Of a DNA stretch of 13,788 nucleotides, positions 7,018 through 13,788 are shown piece by piece. Origin of the DNA: Promethearchaeota archaeon. Its GTDB lineage: Archaea; Asgardarchaeota; Lokiarchaeia; Sigynarchaeales; SOKP01. Position numbers and translations under genes: made by a program. The notes under the pieces are model-generated. The model was not told the origin of the DNA. It worked only from the letters and a program-made list of their open reading frames with translations, and did no database searches. The stretch spans positions 1-13,788 of the forward strand of contig DAOUUT010000075.1 in the NCBI GenBank assembly GCA_030668025.1, given 5' to 3'. Every line of letters begins with the position of its first letter. Within the stretch, counting starts at the first letter, position 1.

Positions 7018-7044
7018 GTGTTTATTTCTTAAAATAAGAAACAC
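7018..7044. repeat. Imperfect inverted repeat between the secernin and D-aminoacylase genes
   Basis: The inner arms TTCTTA and TAAGAA flank a 3-base AAA loop. The outer GTGTT pairs with AACAC after a 4-base bulge on the left arm, giving about 10 paired positions in 27 bases. It lies in the 128-bp divergent region, some 27 bases before the GTG start at 7071. It could be an operator controlling one or both genes, or a hairpin in the deacylase leader. Both roles are inference. Confidence 0.35.
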
Positions 7045-7070
7045 TCGAAAATTAATTATAGTTGATATTA

Positions 7071-8711
7071 GTGGGATTATTAATTAAAAATGGATTGATT
7101 TTAGATGGTACTGGTTCACAAGGCTTTATATCGGATATTTTAATTGAAGGGGATAAGGTTGTTCAAATTAAGCAAAACATTGATGCAGCTGGAATAGAAA
7201 TGATCGATGCTTCAAATAAAGTTGTTGCCCCAGGTTTTATTGACATGCATCATCACGGAGACCTTTCAATTATGGAGCTAAATAAAGCAGAAGCGTCTAT
7301 AAAACAGGGTGTAACGACTCTTGTAGTAGGGATGTGCGGATTAGGACTTGCTCCCGCAAACGAAAAAGTAAGAACATATTACCAAAATTTCGTTAAAAAC
7401 ATTTTTGGGTCATCTGATATATTATATGATACAATTCAAGAATACATGGATGCTATTGTAAAAAAAGGGGTTTCTGTTAATCTTGCTTTTTTTATACCAC
7501 ACGGAAACGTTAGATTTTTAGTTTTGGGCTCTGAAAGGCGACCCGCAAACGAAAGTGAAATTGAAGAGATGAAAATAAGCGTAGAAGAAGGGATGAAAGC
7601 TGGAGCGTTTGGGATAACTACGGGTTTGATTTACCCTCCAGGCTCTATAACATCTACAGAAGAAATAATTGAACTATGCAAAATTGTAGCTCAATATAAT
7701 GGAATTTACGATTCGCATATGAGAAACGAAGGAGGAGATGTAATTAAGATAGGTATGACGGAATTAATAAAAATTGCCAGAGAAGCAAATGTTCAAGCGC
7801 AAATTTCTCATTGGAAAGCTGGAAGTAGCTTTGCTTGGAAATTAACTTCAGATATGATAAATTTAGTGAAGGAAGCTAGAGAACATGGGTTAAAAATCCA
7901 TGCCGATTTATATCCTTACGAAGAAAGTTCTACAAGTTTATCTTATATTCTACTTCAGCCTTGGGTCTACGATAATTTTAAAGAAAATCTCACTGATTTA
8001 GAAAATAGAAAAACAATTATTAACGAAATATTTAATTTAATATCAGCTAATTTTTTGTCTAGCGCTCCTAAAGCAATAAAACTTATCCCTAAAGTTATTT
8101 TACGAAAAATTCTCTTAAGATTTTTTAAAAAATCAGTGAGAATAATTAGTGTAACGCATAATCATAAAATAGAGGGTGAATTTTTAGGGCACGCAATCAA
8201 AAATTTATATCCAAAAAGAAAATTTATTGATGGTTTATTAGATTTTTTAAGAGATGAAGAAGGGGGGATTATGGTTTCTATGAGAATGATGAGTGAAACA
8301 AAAAGCATTAATTCCCTTTTTAAGCAAGATTTTGTATGCATAGGCTCTGATGGTTTCTTGATTAAACACGCAAATACTCACCCTCGATCGTATGGGACAT
8401 TTCCTAAAATTTTATCTAAATATGTAAGGGATAAAAACCTAGTTTCTTTAGAAAAAGCAATAAAGAAGATGACTTCCTTACCGGCAACTATATTGGGATT
8501 AAGTGATCGCGGTGAAATTAAAGAAGATAAAAAAGCAGATATTGTAATATTTGATTTTGAAAAAATAGAAGATAAATCTACCTATAAAAATGGGCGCCAA
8601 TTTCCAGAAGGAATTGATTATGTTATCGTAAATGGTAAAATAGCCGTTAAGAAAGGCATTCATACTGGAGTTTTAAACGGTCAAATTCTAAAACATAAAA
8701 GCAATAAATAA
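7071..8711 (+). CDS. N-acyl-D-amino-acid deacylase (D-aminoacylase), amidohydrolase superfamily
   Basis: D-aminoacylases are metal-dependent amidohydrolases that split N-acyl-D-amino acids into a carboxylate and a D-amino acid. The N-terminus LLIKNGLILDGTG is the standard opening of the family. Numbered from the GTG at 7071, the ligand set of characterised D-aminoacylase is complete and in order: H60 and H62 (GFIDMHHHGD), C89 in GMCG, H216 in YDSHMR, H247 in ISHW and D427 in GSDG. HPRSYGTFPKIL and the closing KADIVIFD strand also match. Length is 546, slightly above the usual 480-500; the extra appears to be a basic insert around 328-365. I chose GTG because it places LLIKNG two residues from the N-terminus; a TTG at 7062 in the same frame would add three residues. 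The protein looks cytoplasmic. The glycogen synthase gene follows after 163 bp, too far for a clear operon. Confidence 0.88.
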   Translation: MGLLIKNGLILDGTGSQGFISDILIEGDKVVQIKQNIDAAGIEMIDASNKVVAPGFIDMHHHGDLSIMELNKAEASIKQGVTTLVVGMCGLGLAPANEKVRTYYQNFVKNIFGSSDILYDTIQEYMDAIVKKGVSVNLAFFIPHGNVRFLVLGSERRPANESEIEEMKISVEEGMKAGAFGITTGLIYPPGSITSTEEIIELCKIVAQYNGIYDSHMRNEGGDVIKIGMTELIKIAREANVQAQISHWKAGSSFAWKLTSDMINLVKEAREHGLKIHADLYPYEESSTSLSYILLQPWVYDNFKENLTDLENRKTIINEIFNLISANFLSSAPKAIKLIPKVILRKILLRFFKKSVRIISVTHNHKIEGEFLGHAIKNLYPKRKFIDGLLDFLRDEEGGIMVSMRMMSETKSINSLFKQDFVCIGSDGFLIKHANTHPRSYGTFPKILSKYVRDKNLVSLEKAIKKMTSLPATILGLSDRGEIKEDKKADIVIFDFEKIEDKSTYKNGRQFPEGIDYVIVNGKIAVKKGIHTGVLNGQILKHKSNK

Positions 8712-8874
8712 GATAATAAACCCTTCTTATTTTTACCGCGATTGCCCCAAACAATAGCTAAATTTGATTAAACTTTAATAAAAGTAATGTTTTAAGTCTT
8801 TAAATAAATATTAATAATTAACTAAGTCTTGAGCTTTTTACCACGAAATTAAGTTCTTTAAAAACTAAGCTAAT

Positions 8875-10677
8875 TTGATAGAAAATAAGAAAAAAGTATG
8901 GATTTTTTCATTTGAGTACGCTGGTGTAGCTAAGGTAGGCGGACTTGGTGAGGTACCTGCAAACCAAGCAAAACAATTAGCTGAACAGTTCGATATTACC
9001 GTATTTATGCCATCCCATGGGCAACTTGAAAATCTAAAAAACAAATTTAAATTGGAAAAATTACCATTCACTTGTGTCGGTCAAATTAATCCTTCTTTTA
9101 TCGGAATAAATAAGCAGGAAGCGAGCTATTATATTTCATTTTATAAATTTAAAATGGAAAATGTGAATATCGTTTTAGTTTCTGGAGAAAATTCTTTCAC
9201 ATCAAAGTATTTGGATGATAAGACGGTTTATAATCCAGAAACAATAAAAGGTAAGATATCTCTTTTTAGCATTGGGATTCAATGTTTAGTAGAATTCTTT
9301 ATAAAAAATAACAAGAGCGATCTGCCTGAAGTTGTTCATTTGCATGATTACCACGTTGTTTTACCCTATATAGGAATGAAACAGAACTTAGAAAAAAACA
9401 GTTTAAATGTTGCTTCAATATTAACGATACACTTATTAACTTGGCCGAGGTTCGAATACGACTTTTATAGAGCAAGTGGAATAGACGAAACGCCTTTTAG
9501 AGTATTGTTAAATGAAGGTTATAAAGTACTAAATTTGAAGGAAATATTTAGACTATCTAAGGAATTTAACGAATCAGATGTTGGGTCTACAGCACCCACA
9601 GTTGAAAAGATTGGAGCTATTATATCAGATGTGGTTACTACAGTAAGTCAATCATATTTAATATCAGATATTATTCCAAACTGTGGTAAAAAACTAATTG
9701 AGTTCAAGGCTGATTTTGTTTGGGATGGATGTGATTGGGACCACAAAGATATTTTTGATAAAGTATTAAGTATACATGGAAAGGAAATTCGCGAATTCCT
9801 AAATCTCTCAGAAGAAACTGAGATTACAACTATCAATATGAAAAAATTCCTTTTAGAGTACAAAATAGGTAATCTCAGCCAAAGCCCATTAATTAATTCT
9901 AAAACCGTTTTAGATACAATAAACGAAATATCAAACGGAAATCCCTTTATTAAAAACGGTAATATTAAAGCCTTTTCAGAATCAGGCCCGTTAGTTCTTA
10001 CAACAGGGAGGGTTTCTCCTCAAAAAGGTTTTGAAATTATTTTTGAAGCAATTCCAGAGGTCTTAAAGGCAGTTCCTAATGCTAAATTCCTTTTTCTCAT
10101 ATTACCCACAGATTATAGTTTAAATGAAATAAGGATCTATTCTGACTATGTAAAACAATATCCAGAAAATATCCGAATAGTCTTTGGAGTGGCTTCCGAT
10201 ATTTTTTATCTGGCGCATATATCTGCAGATATTTATTGTGCTTTATCGCGATGGGAGCCTTTCGGTATTATGGCATTAGAAGCAATGGCATGTAAAATCC
10301 CTATTATCGCAAGTAAAGTTGGAGGCTTACAAGAAACTATTATTGATGTAAAATTGTTTCCCGAAATAGGTACTGGTATTCTAATAGAAAAAGATAACCC
10401 CCATCAATTTGCAAATGCATTAATATCCCTTTTTAAATCGTCGGAAGTTGTGCAGCATCTGAAGGATTCTGAAAATAATACAATCTATGATATTGATATT
10501 CTAAATATCATTAACCAGATACCAGATGAAATAATTAAATCACATGTTTTATTAGATCCATATTATTTTCTGAAAATTAAAGAAAATTGCTACAAAAGGG
10601 TTAAGACGAATTTTACATGGAGCATTGTTTCTAAAAAATTAGCTAATCTGTATTCTAATTTACAACATATGAGCTAA
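8875..10677 (+). CDS. glgA: Glycogen/starch synthase, GT5 family
   Basis: GT5 enzymes transfer glucose from ADP- or UDP-glucose to the end of an alpha-1,4-glucan. This 600-residue GT-B protein opens with FEYAGVAKVGGLGEVPANQA, containing the KxGGL donor-binding motif (K20-L24). HLHDYH at 155-160 corresponds to the conserved HDWH segment. The C-terminal domain has TGRVSPQKG with catalytic Arg379 and Lys384, and EPFGIMALE at 461-469, the EX7E motif. The start is TTG: an in-frame stop lies at 8866-8868 and no in-frame ATG or GTG occurs before the KxGGL motif. It is longer than bacterial GlgA (about 480) and nearer in size to crenarchaeal enzymes. The extra length lies between the two Rossmann domains (about 270-370) and near the C-terminus (about 520-565). 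No branching enzyme or pyrophosphorylase is adjacent. The product suggests storage of an alpha-glucan; the nucleotide-sugar donor cannot be read from sequence. Confidence 0.9.
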   Translation: MIENKKKVWIFSFEYAGVAKVGGLGEVPANQAKQLAEQFDITVFMPSHGQLENLKNKFKLEKLPFTCVGQINPSFIGINKQEASYYISFYKFKMENVNIVLVSGENSFTSKYLDDKTVYNPETIKGKISLFSIGIQCLVEFFIKNNKSDLPEVVHLHDYHVVLPYIGMKQNLEKNSLNVASILTIHLLTWPRFEYDFYRASGIDETPFRVLLNEGYKVLNLKEIFRLSKEFNESDVGSTAPTVEKIGAIISDVVTTVSQSYLISDIIPNCGKKLIEFKADFVWDGCDWDHKDIFDKVLSIHGKEIREFLNLSEETEITTINMKKFLLEYKIGNLSQSPLINSKTVLDTINEISNGNPFIKNGNIKAFSESGPLVLTTGRVSPQKGFEIIFEAIPEVLKAVPNAKFLFLILPTDYSLNEIRIYSDYVKQYPENIRIVFGVASDIFYLAHISADIYCALSRWEPFGIMALEAMACKIPIIASKVGGLQETIIDVKLFPEIGTGILIEKDNPHQFANALISLFKSSEVVQHLKDSENNTIYDIDILNIINQIPDEIIKSHVLLDPYYFLKIKENCYKRVKTNFTWSIVSKKLANLYSNLQHMS

Positions 10678-10719
10678 ACTTCTTGAATTGATGTAAAATA
10701 ATTGATTCTCTCCAATATT

Positions 10720-12699
10720 TTAACTATGCCAAAAGGGATATAAATTTTTAATTAAAACACCTTCCCTATCTGGCACAACTTCAAGTTCTTTTCTTACCCA
10801 TTCAGAAATCCATTTGTATTTCTGTTTAAAACGGAAATCCATAAATATTATTGCGCCTTTATCTTTTATTTTTCGTATAGGTCGCCCAGAAGCTTGATTT
10901 GCCCTTTGAACGGCAGGATATAGGTACGCGAAATTCCATCCTTGTTTATCAAAAACTTTATCGTAATATTCTATTTTTGCATTGACTCTGGGGGTGGGTA
11001 AATGATAAGGAAATCCAGCAATTATTACTGAATTCATATGATCTCCCGGATAATCTTCTCCTTCTGAATTTCGCCCTCCACACACGCCCAATAAAACAGC
11101 TCCATTACGAGAAGGTGATGCCATTGATTTAAAATCGTTTACTAAGAAGGCATTTTCTGAAGCAGAAAGTCCTGGTTCCTCGATAAATAATTGTTTTTTA
11201 TTCTTATTAGCTACAGATTCAATACCATTCGTAACTAATGCGTTTAGAATTTTATATGAAGCACAAAAGATACCTGTGTTAGCAGGAGTGCTATAAATTA
11301 CTTCGTCAATTTTAGAGAGTATTTTTTTAAACATTGGACCTGTTCGACTCCCTCTACGCGTGTCTACTCCTTCTGTAATTATTGCTTTGATGTTTTCCTT
11401 TTGAAATGGTGAGCCCGCAATGATTCCCTTATAACTTTTTCCACTTTCTATTAAACCCATTAAATTATTATAAACATAAGGATTTACGGTCCCAGAAAGA
11501 TGCACACTAGTATAACACTCTTTTAAAATGGGAATTACAATATCTCTTGGGTCTAACGCAACAATTTCTATTGAAATTATCGGTCTCTCTTTTACCCTTT
11601 TAAGATTATAACAAAAGAAGTAATTATCCAGTAAATAGCATTTTATCCATTTTAGCCAGAACTCTGCTAATGCTCCTACGAAATCTCTTGAAATATCACC
11701 ATTTGCAACCTTTTCGTCATGAATTGAAGCACTAAAATCGTGTAAATCCCTAACAAAAGTCTTAAAATCGTTTAAGTTTGAAAGCCCTAAATTTGAATAA
11801 ACTTGAAGTAGAAAATTTTCTGCTTTAATTTCTATTTCTACCACACTTATACTCTTTTTCTTCTTTTCTAAATGGCTTAATAGGACTTTTACAAACCTCT
11901 GCATAATACTTGGTGACCTGAAAATTTCTAAGTCCTTTAGACATATTCTTAGTGAGTACGGCGTTATTCTATCGGAATTAATTTCTGTTGCCATATCAAT
12001 TACATTATGACATTCATCAAGCACTAAAATGCAATTATTAAGCTCTTCATCTATAAATTGTAAAAAATTTTCGCGTATAAAAGGATTGAAAATCCACTGG
12101 TAATTGCATGTAATTATCCTCATTTCTTTAAGAAGAAATTTGCTCAAAAAATAAGGACATAATTTTTTTTCTTTACACAAGTTAATTAATTCTTCGGCAT
12201 CAACCGGTTTACTTAATAAATCAGGAGCAATATCGATAGGGTTATCGTATTCATTTCTTTTTTTGATTAAATTAAGAAAATATCTACAATTTTTATTTTT
12301 TCTTAAGTCTCCACACACGGACATCGATTCTTTAGGTTTAAGCTTTAACGATAACAGTGTTTCGTTAAGGCACATTTCGTTCCTTCCCCTGATGGAAAGC
12401 CCGTTTATTTGGATTTGGGATGATTTCTTTTTTAGAAAATTTGAAATTTTAGTTAGTTCTTTAATAATCCTTGTATTCTGAGAATGAGTACGACACATAT
12501 AAATAATTTTTAAATTATTTCGTATTGATAAAGGCAATAAGGCACTTAAAGCAATTATAGTCTTACCTGTACCATTTGGAGCAGCAAGTAAAGTATTTTT
12601 CTTTTCAATTGAAGCTTTTTCAATTTTTTTCGTGATATCTTCTTGATCGCGTCTAAATTGGTCATATGGAAAGAAATCAAGGTAATTTATTTTGTACAC
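10720..12699 (-). CDS. xpd: XPD/Rad3-family Fe-S DNA helicase
   Basis: XPD-family helicases unwind DNA 5' to 3' using ATP and a 4Fe-4S cluster; in eukaryotes XPD is part of TFIIH. The 659-residue product has FPYDQFRRDQ (10-19, the family N-terminal motif), Walker A NGTGKT (42-47), motif Ia CRTHSQN (69-75) and DECH at 228-231, the family variant of DEAH. Between motifs Ia and II lie Cys110, Cys129, Cys138 and Cys181, in the order expected for the cluster ligands. Motif V appears as GEDYP followed by SVIIAGFPYHLPTPRV, and motif VI as QASGRPIR at 602-609. Length and motifs fit archaeal XPD better than DinG. The start is a GTG at 12699; no in-frame ATG precedes the conserved N-terminal motif. It converges with the glycogen synthase gene (42-bp gap) and diverges from the membrane protein gene. 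It could be one of several XPD paralogues in the genome. Confidence 0.92.
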   Translation of the reverse strand: MYKINYLDFFPYDQFRRDQEDITKKIEKASIEKKNTLLAAPNGTGKTIIALSALLPLSIRNNLKIIYMCRTHSQNTRIIKELTKISNFLKKKSSQIQINGLSIRGRNEMCLNETLLSLKLKPKESMSVCGDLRKNKNCRYFLNLIKKRNEYDNPIDIAPDLLSKPVDAEELINLCKEKKLCPYFLSKFLLKEMRIITCNYQWIFNPFIRENFLQFIDEELNNCILVLDECHNVIDMATEINSDRITPYSLRICLKDLEIFRSPSIMQRFVKVLLSHLEKKKKSISVVEIEIKAENFLLQVYSNLGLSNLNDFKTFVRDLHDFSASIHDEKVANGDISRDFVGALAEFWLKWIKCYLLDNYFFCYNLKRVKERPIISIEIVALDPRDIVIPILKECYTSVHLSGTVNPYVYNNLMGLIESGKSYKGIIAGSPFQKENIKAIITEGVDTRRGSRTGPMFKKILSKIDEVIYSTPANTGIFCASYKILNALVTNGIESVANKNKKQLFIEEPGLSASENAFLVNDFKSMASPSRNGAVLLGVCGGRNSEGEDYPGDHMNSVIIAGFPYHLPTPRVNAKIEYYDKVFDKQGWNFAYLYPAVQRANQASGRPIRKIKDKGAIIFMDFRFKQKYKWISEWVRKELEVVPDREGVLIKNLYPFWHS

Positions 12700-12810
12700 C
12701 GAAGGGTATTTGAATAATTATTGTTAATCTATAATTTAGAACTAATAATATCATAGAGTATACATGTTTTTTAAAAAAAATTATTATTAACCTTAAATTA
12801 TTATTAAAAA

Positions 12811-13710
12811 ATGAGTGAAAAAAATTCTGAAGAAGATTATTTACTTCTAAGAAAATTACTTAATGAGACTTTACTTAGAGATATAATAATTTTTATTGTT
12901 TTATATTTATTTATTCTTGCTCAATCGTGGGATAATTTATTTCTACTATTATTTCCAATTATCACGTTTGCGTATTCGGTATTTTTCAGAATAATTAATA
13001 CAAATAAATGGAGAACCACTTTAAATAGCAGCCAAATTACTTATAACCCCATAGGATTAGAAAAAAAGCACGCTAATCGATTGTTTTTCTCGGCAATATT
13101 CCAATTAATTTTATTATTTTGGATAGGAGCAGAATCTTATTATCATCCACAGCTAATTCAATATTACGCTCTATTTTTTAATGCAATTTTTATCTTTCTC
13201 TACACATTCGGGTTTTATTGGATTCTAACTGATGTATGGAATTATTCCAAAATTGTAATTCGGCTGAAAAATAATAAACTCAGTACGCAAGCTCAAAACA
13301 ATAATTTAATTAAAAGCGATTCAGATAAAGTAATCGCACATTTAAAATTGAAGAGTTTTAGTTTTGTAAGCATTGTAAACTTAAGCACATTCATATTTCT
13401 AAATGTCTTAAATATTAGTTTTACTTTATTTATTGATAACACTTTCTCAAGATTTTCATATTATTTACCGGGCACTGGAATTGAAGGTTCACTACCATTT
13501 AATCTAACCATCATATCATTTTTAATTGTAATAATTTCTCCTTTAGTAGCAAGTTTTTTACTTATCTTTATCTATAAAGATTTGAGTAAAAATATTCAAG
13601 CTAATCTAGATAATTTAATAGAAGATTTACCCGAAGAAAATCGTAAAAAAATAATCGAAAATATTATTAAAATAAATAAAAAATTTTATAGAGATTTAGC
13701 TAGAGAATAA
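12811..13710 (+). CDS. Hypothetical polytopic membrane protein
   Basis: I do not recognise this 299-residue protein. It has about six hydrophobic segments: roughly 24-38, 41-60, 91-107, 117-140, 183-208 and 229-255. A hydrophilic stretch at 150-180 and a charged helical tail at 256-299 (rich in Lys, Asp and Glu, with INKKFYRDLARE at the end) probably face the cytoplasm. The N-terminal 20 residues are charged and precede the first helix, with no cleavable signal peptide. The layout of paired helices, a loop and paired helices is seen in many small integral membrane proteins and does not point to a transporter or enzyme family. No catalytic motif or metal-binding cluster is visible. The ATG at 12811 follows a very AT-rich region. 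The XPD gene upstream is divergent, and nothing after this gene is complete in the window, so context does not suggest a role. Confidence 0.75.
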   Translation: MSEKNSEEDYLLLRKLLNETLLRDIIIFIVLYLFILAQSWDNLFLLLFPIITFAYSVFFRIINTNKWRTTLNSSQITYNPIGLEKKHANRLFFSAIFQLILLFWIGAESYYHPQLIQYYALFFNAIFIFLYTFGFYWILTDVWNYSKIVIRLKNNKLSTQAQNNNLIKSDSDKVIAHLKLKSFSFVSIVNLSTFIFLNVLNISFTLFIDNTFSRFSYYLPGTGIEGSLPFNLTIISFLIVIISPLVASFLLIFIYKDLSKNIQANLDNLIEDLPEENRKKIIENIIKINKKFYRDLARE

Positions 13711-13727
13711 ATTATCGTATTATTTTA

Positions 13728-13757
13728 ATTTATTAAAATCATATTTATTAAAATCTT
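13728..13757. repeat. Two-unit 15-bp tandem repeat
   Basis: The unit atttattaaaatcat is followed directly by atttattaaaatctt, identical at 14 of 15 positions. It starts 18 bases after the stop of the membrane-protein gene, in AT-only-like DNA that continues to the window edge. It may be a chance duplication in an AT-rich spacer or part of the promoter of a following gene. No function is assigned. Confidence 0.4.
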
Positions 13758-13788
13758 AACCATATTTTAATTATTTAAATTTCAAATA

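Noticed and set aside
8712..8874. Possible riboswitch or RNA gene in the 163-bp gap before glycogen synthase
   Set aside because: No stable stem series or conserved RNA motif could be seen; only AT-rich sequence.
8865..9863. Minus-strand open frames at 8865-9071 and 9648-9863
   Set aside because: Both lie opposite the glycogen synthase coding sequence, and the motifs are all on the plus strand.
10720..12699. DinG-type helicase as the identity of the Fe-S helicase
   Set aside because: The FPYDQFR N-terminal motif, DECH box and the SVIIAGFPYHLPTPRV segment fit XPD/Rad3 better than DinG.
12778..12807. Two copies of a 13-base direct repeat (aaattattattaa) before the membrane-protein start
   Set aside because: Composed only of A and T in a spacer that is almost all A and T; chance is the simpler explanation.
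1..13788. CRISPR array, insertion sequence, integrase or phage genes
   Set aside because: No regularly spaced repeats, transposase or integrase motifs, or terminal inverted repeats with target duplications were found on either strand.

Overview
The window is AT-rich, gene-dense DNA that reads as an Asgard archaeon, most likely of the Lokiarchaeia type. The lineage call is an inference. It rests on an ESCRT-III (Snf7-family) gene, a eukaryote-type ribosomal protein L35Ae (eL33), an archaeal 3-dehydroquinate synthase II, an XPD/Rad3 Fe-S helicase and a secernin with very eukaryote-like motifs. There is no rRNA or tRNA gene, CRISPR array, transposase or phage gene, and nothing suggests a recent mobile island.

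Layout. 1-732 (-) is the N-terminal 244 residues of 3-dehydroquinate synthase II, running off the left edge. 872-1522 (+) is an ESCRT-III subunit. Convergent with it, 1582-3669 (-) is a 695-residue multidomain protein: N-terminal Cys-rich zinc module, helical region, GRAM/PH-like domain, long Asn/Gln-rich disordered segment and a C-terminal helical hairpin resembling ESCRT-I headpiece hairpins (Vps28 / Vps23 steadiness box). 3852-4145 (-) is L35Ae. 4293-5702 (+) is a neutral-ceramidase-fold hydrolase with an apparently changed nucleophile position. 5737-6942 (-) is secernin (peptidase C69). 7071-8711 (+) is an N-acyl-D-amino-acid deacylase. 8875-10677 (+) is a GT5 glycogen/starch synthase. 10720-12699 (-) is an XPD-like helicase. 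12811-13710 (+) is an unrecognised polytopic membrane protein.

Genes mostly alternate strands and are separated by 30-180 bp of AT-rich DNA, so most are probably transcribed singly; there is no long operon. The most promising unit is the ESCRT-III gene with its convergent zinc-finger/PH-like/hairpin neighbour, which I propose is a membrane- and possibly ubiquitin-linked ESCRT adaptor with a prion-like low-complexity linker. A second loose theme is amide-bond hydrolysis: the ceramidase-fold enzyme, secernin and D-aminoacylase are consecutive, the last two divergent around an inverted repeat. Three genes (deacylase, glycogen synthase, XPD) appear to start with GTG or TTG. Family calls come from motif recognition only; no database search was run.
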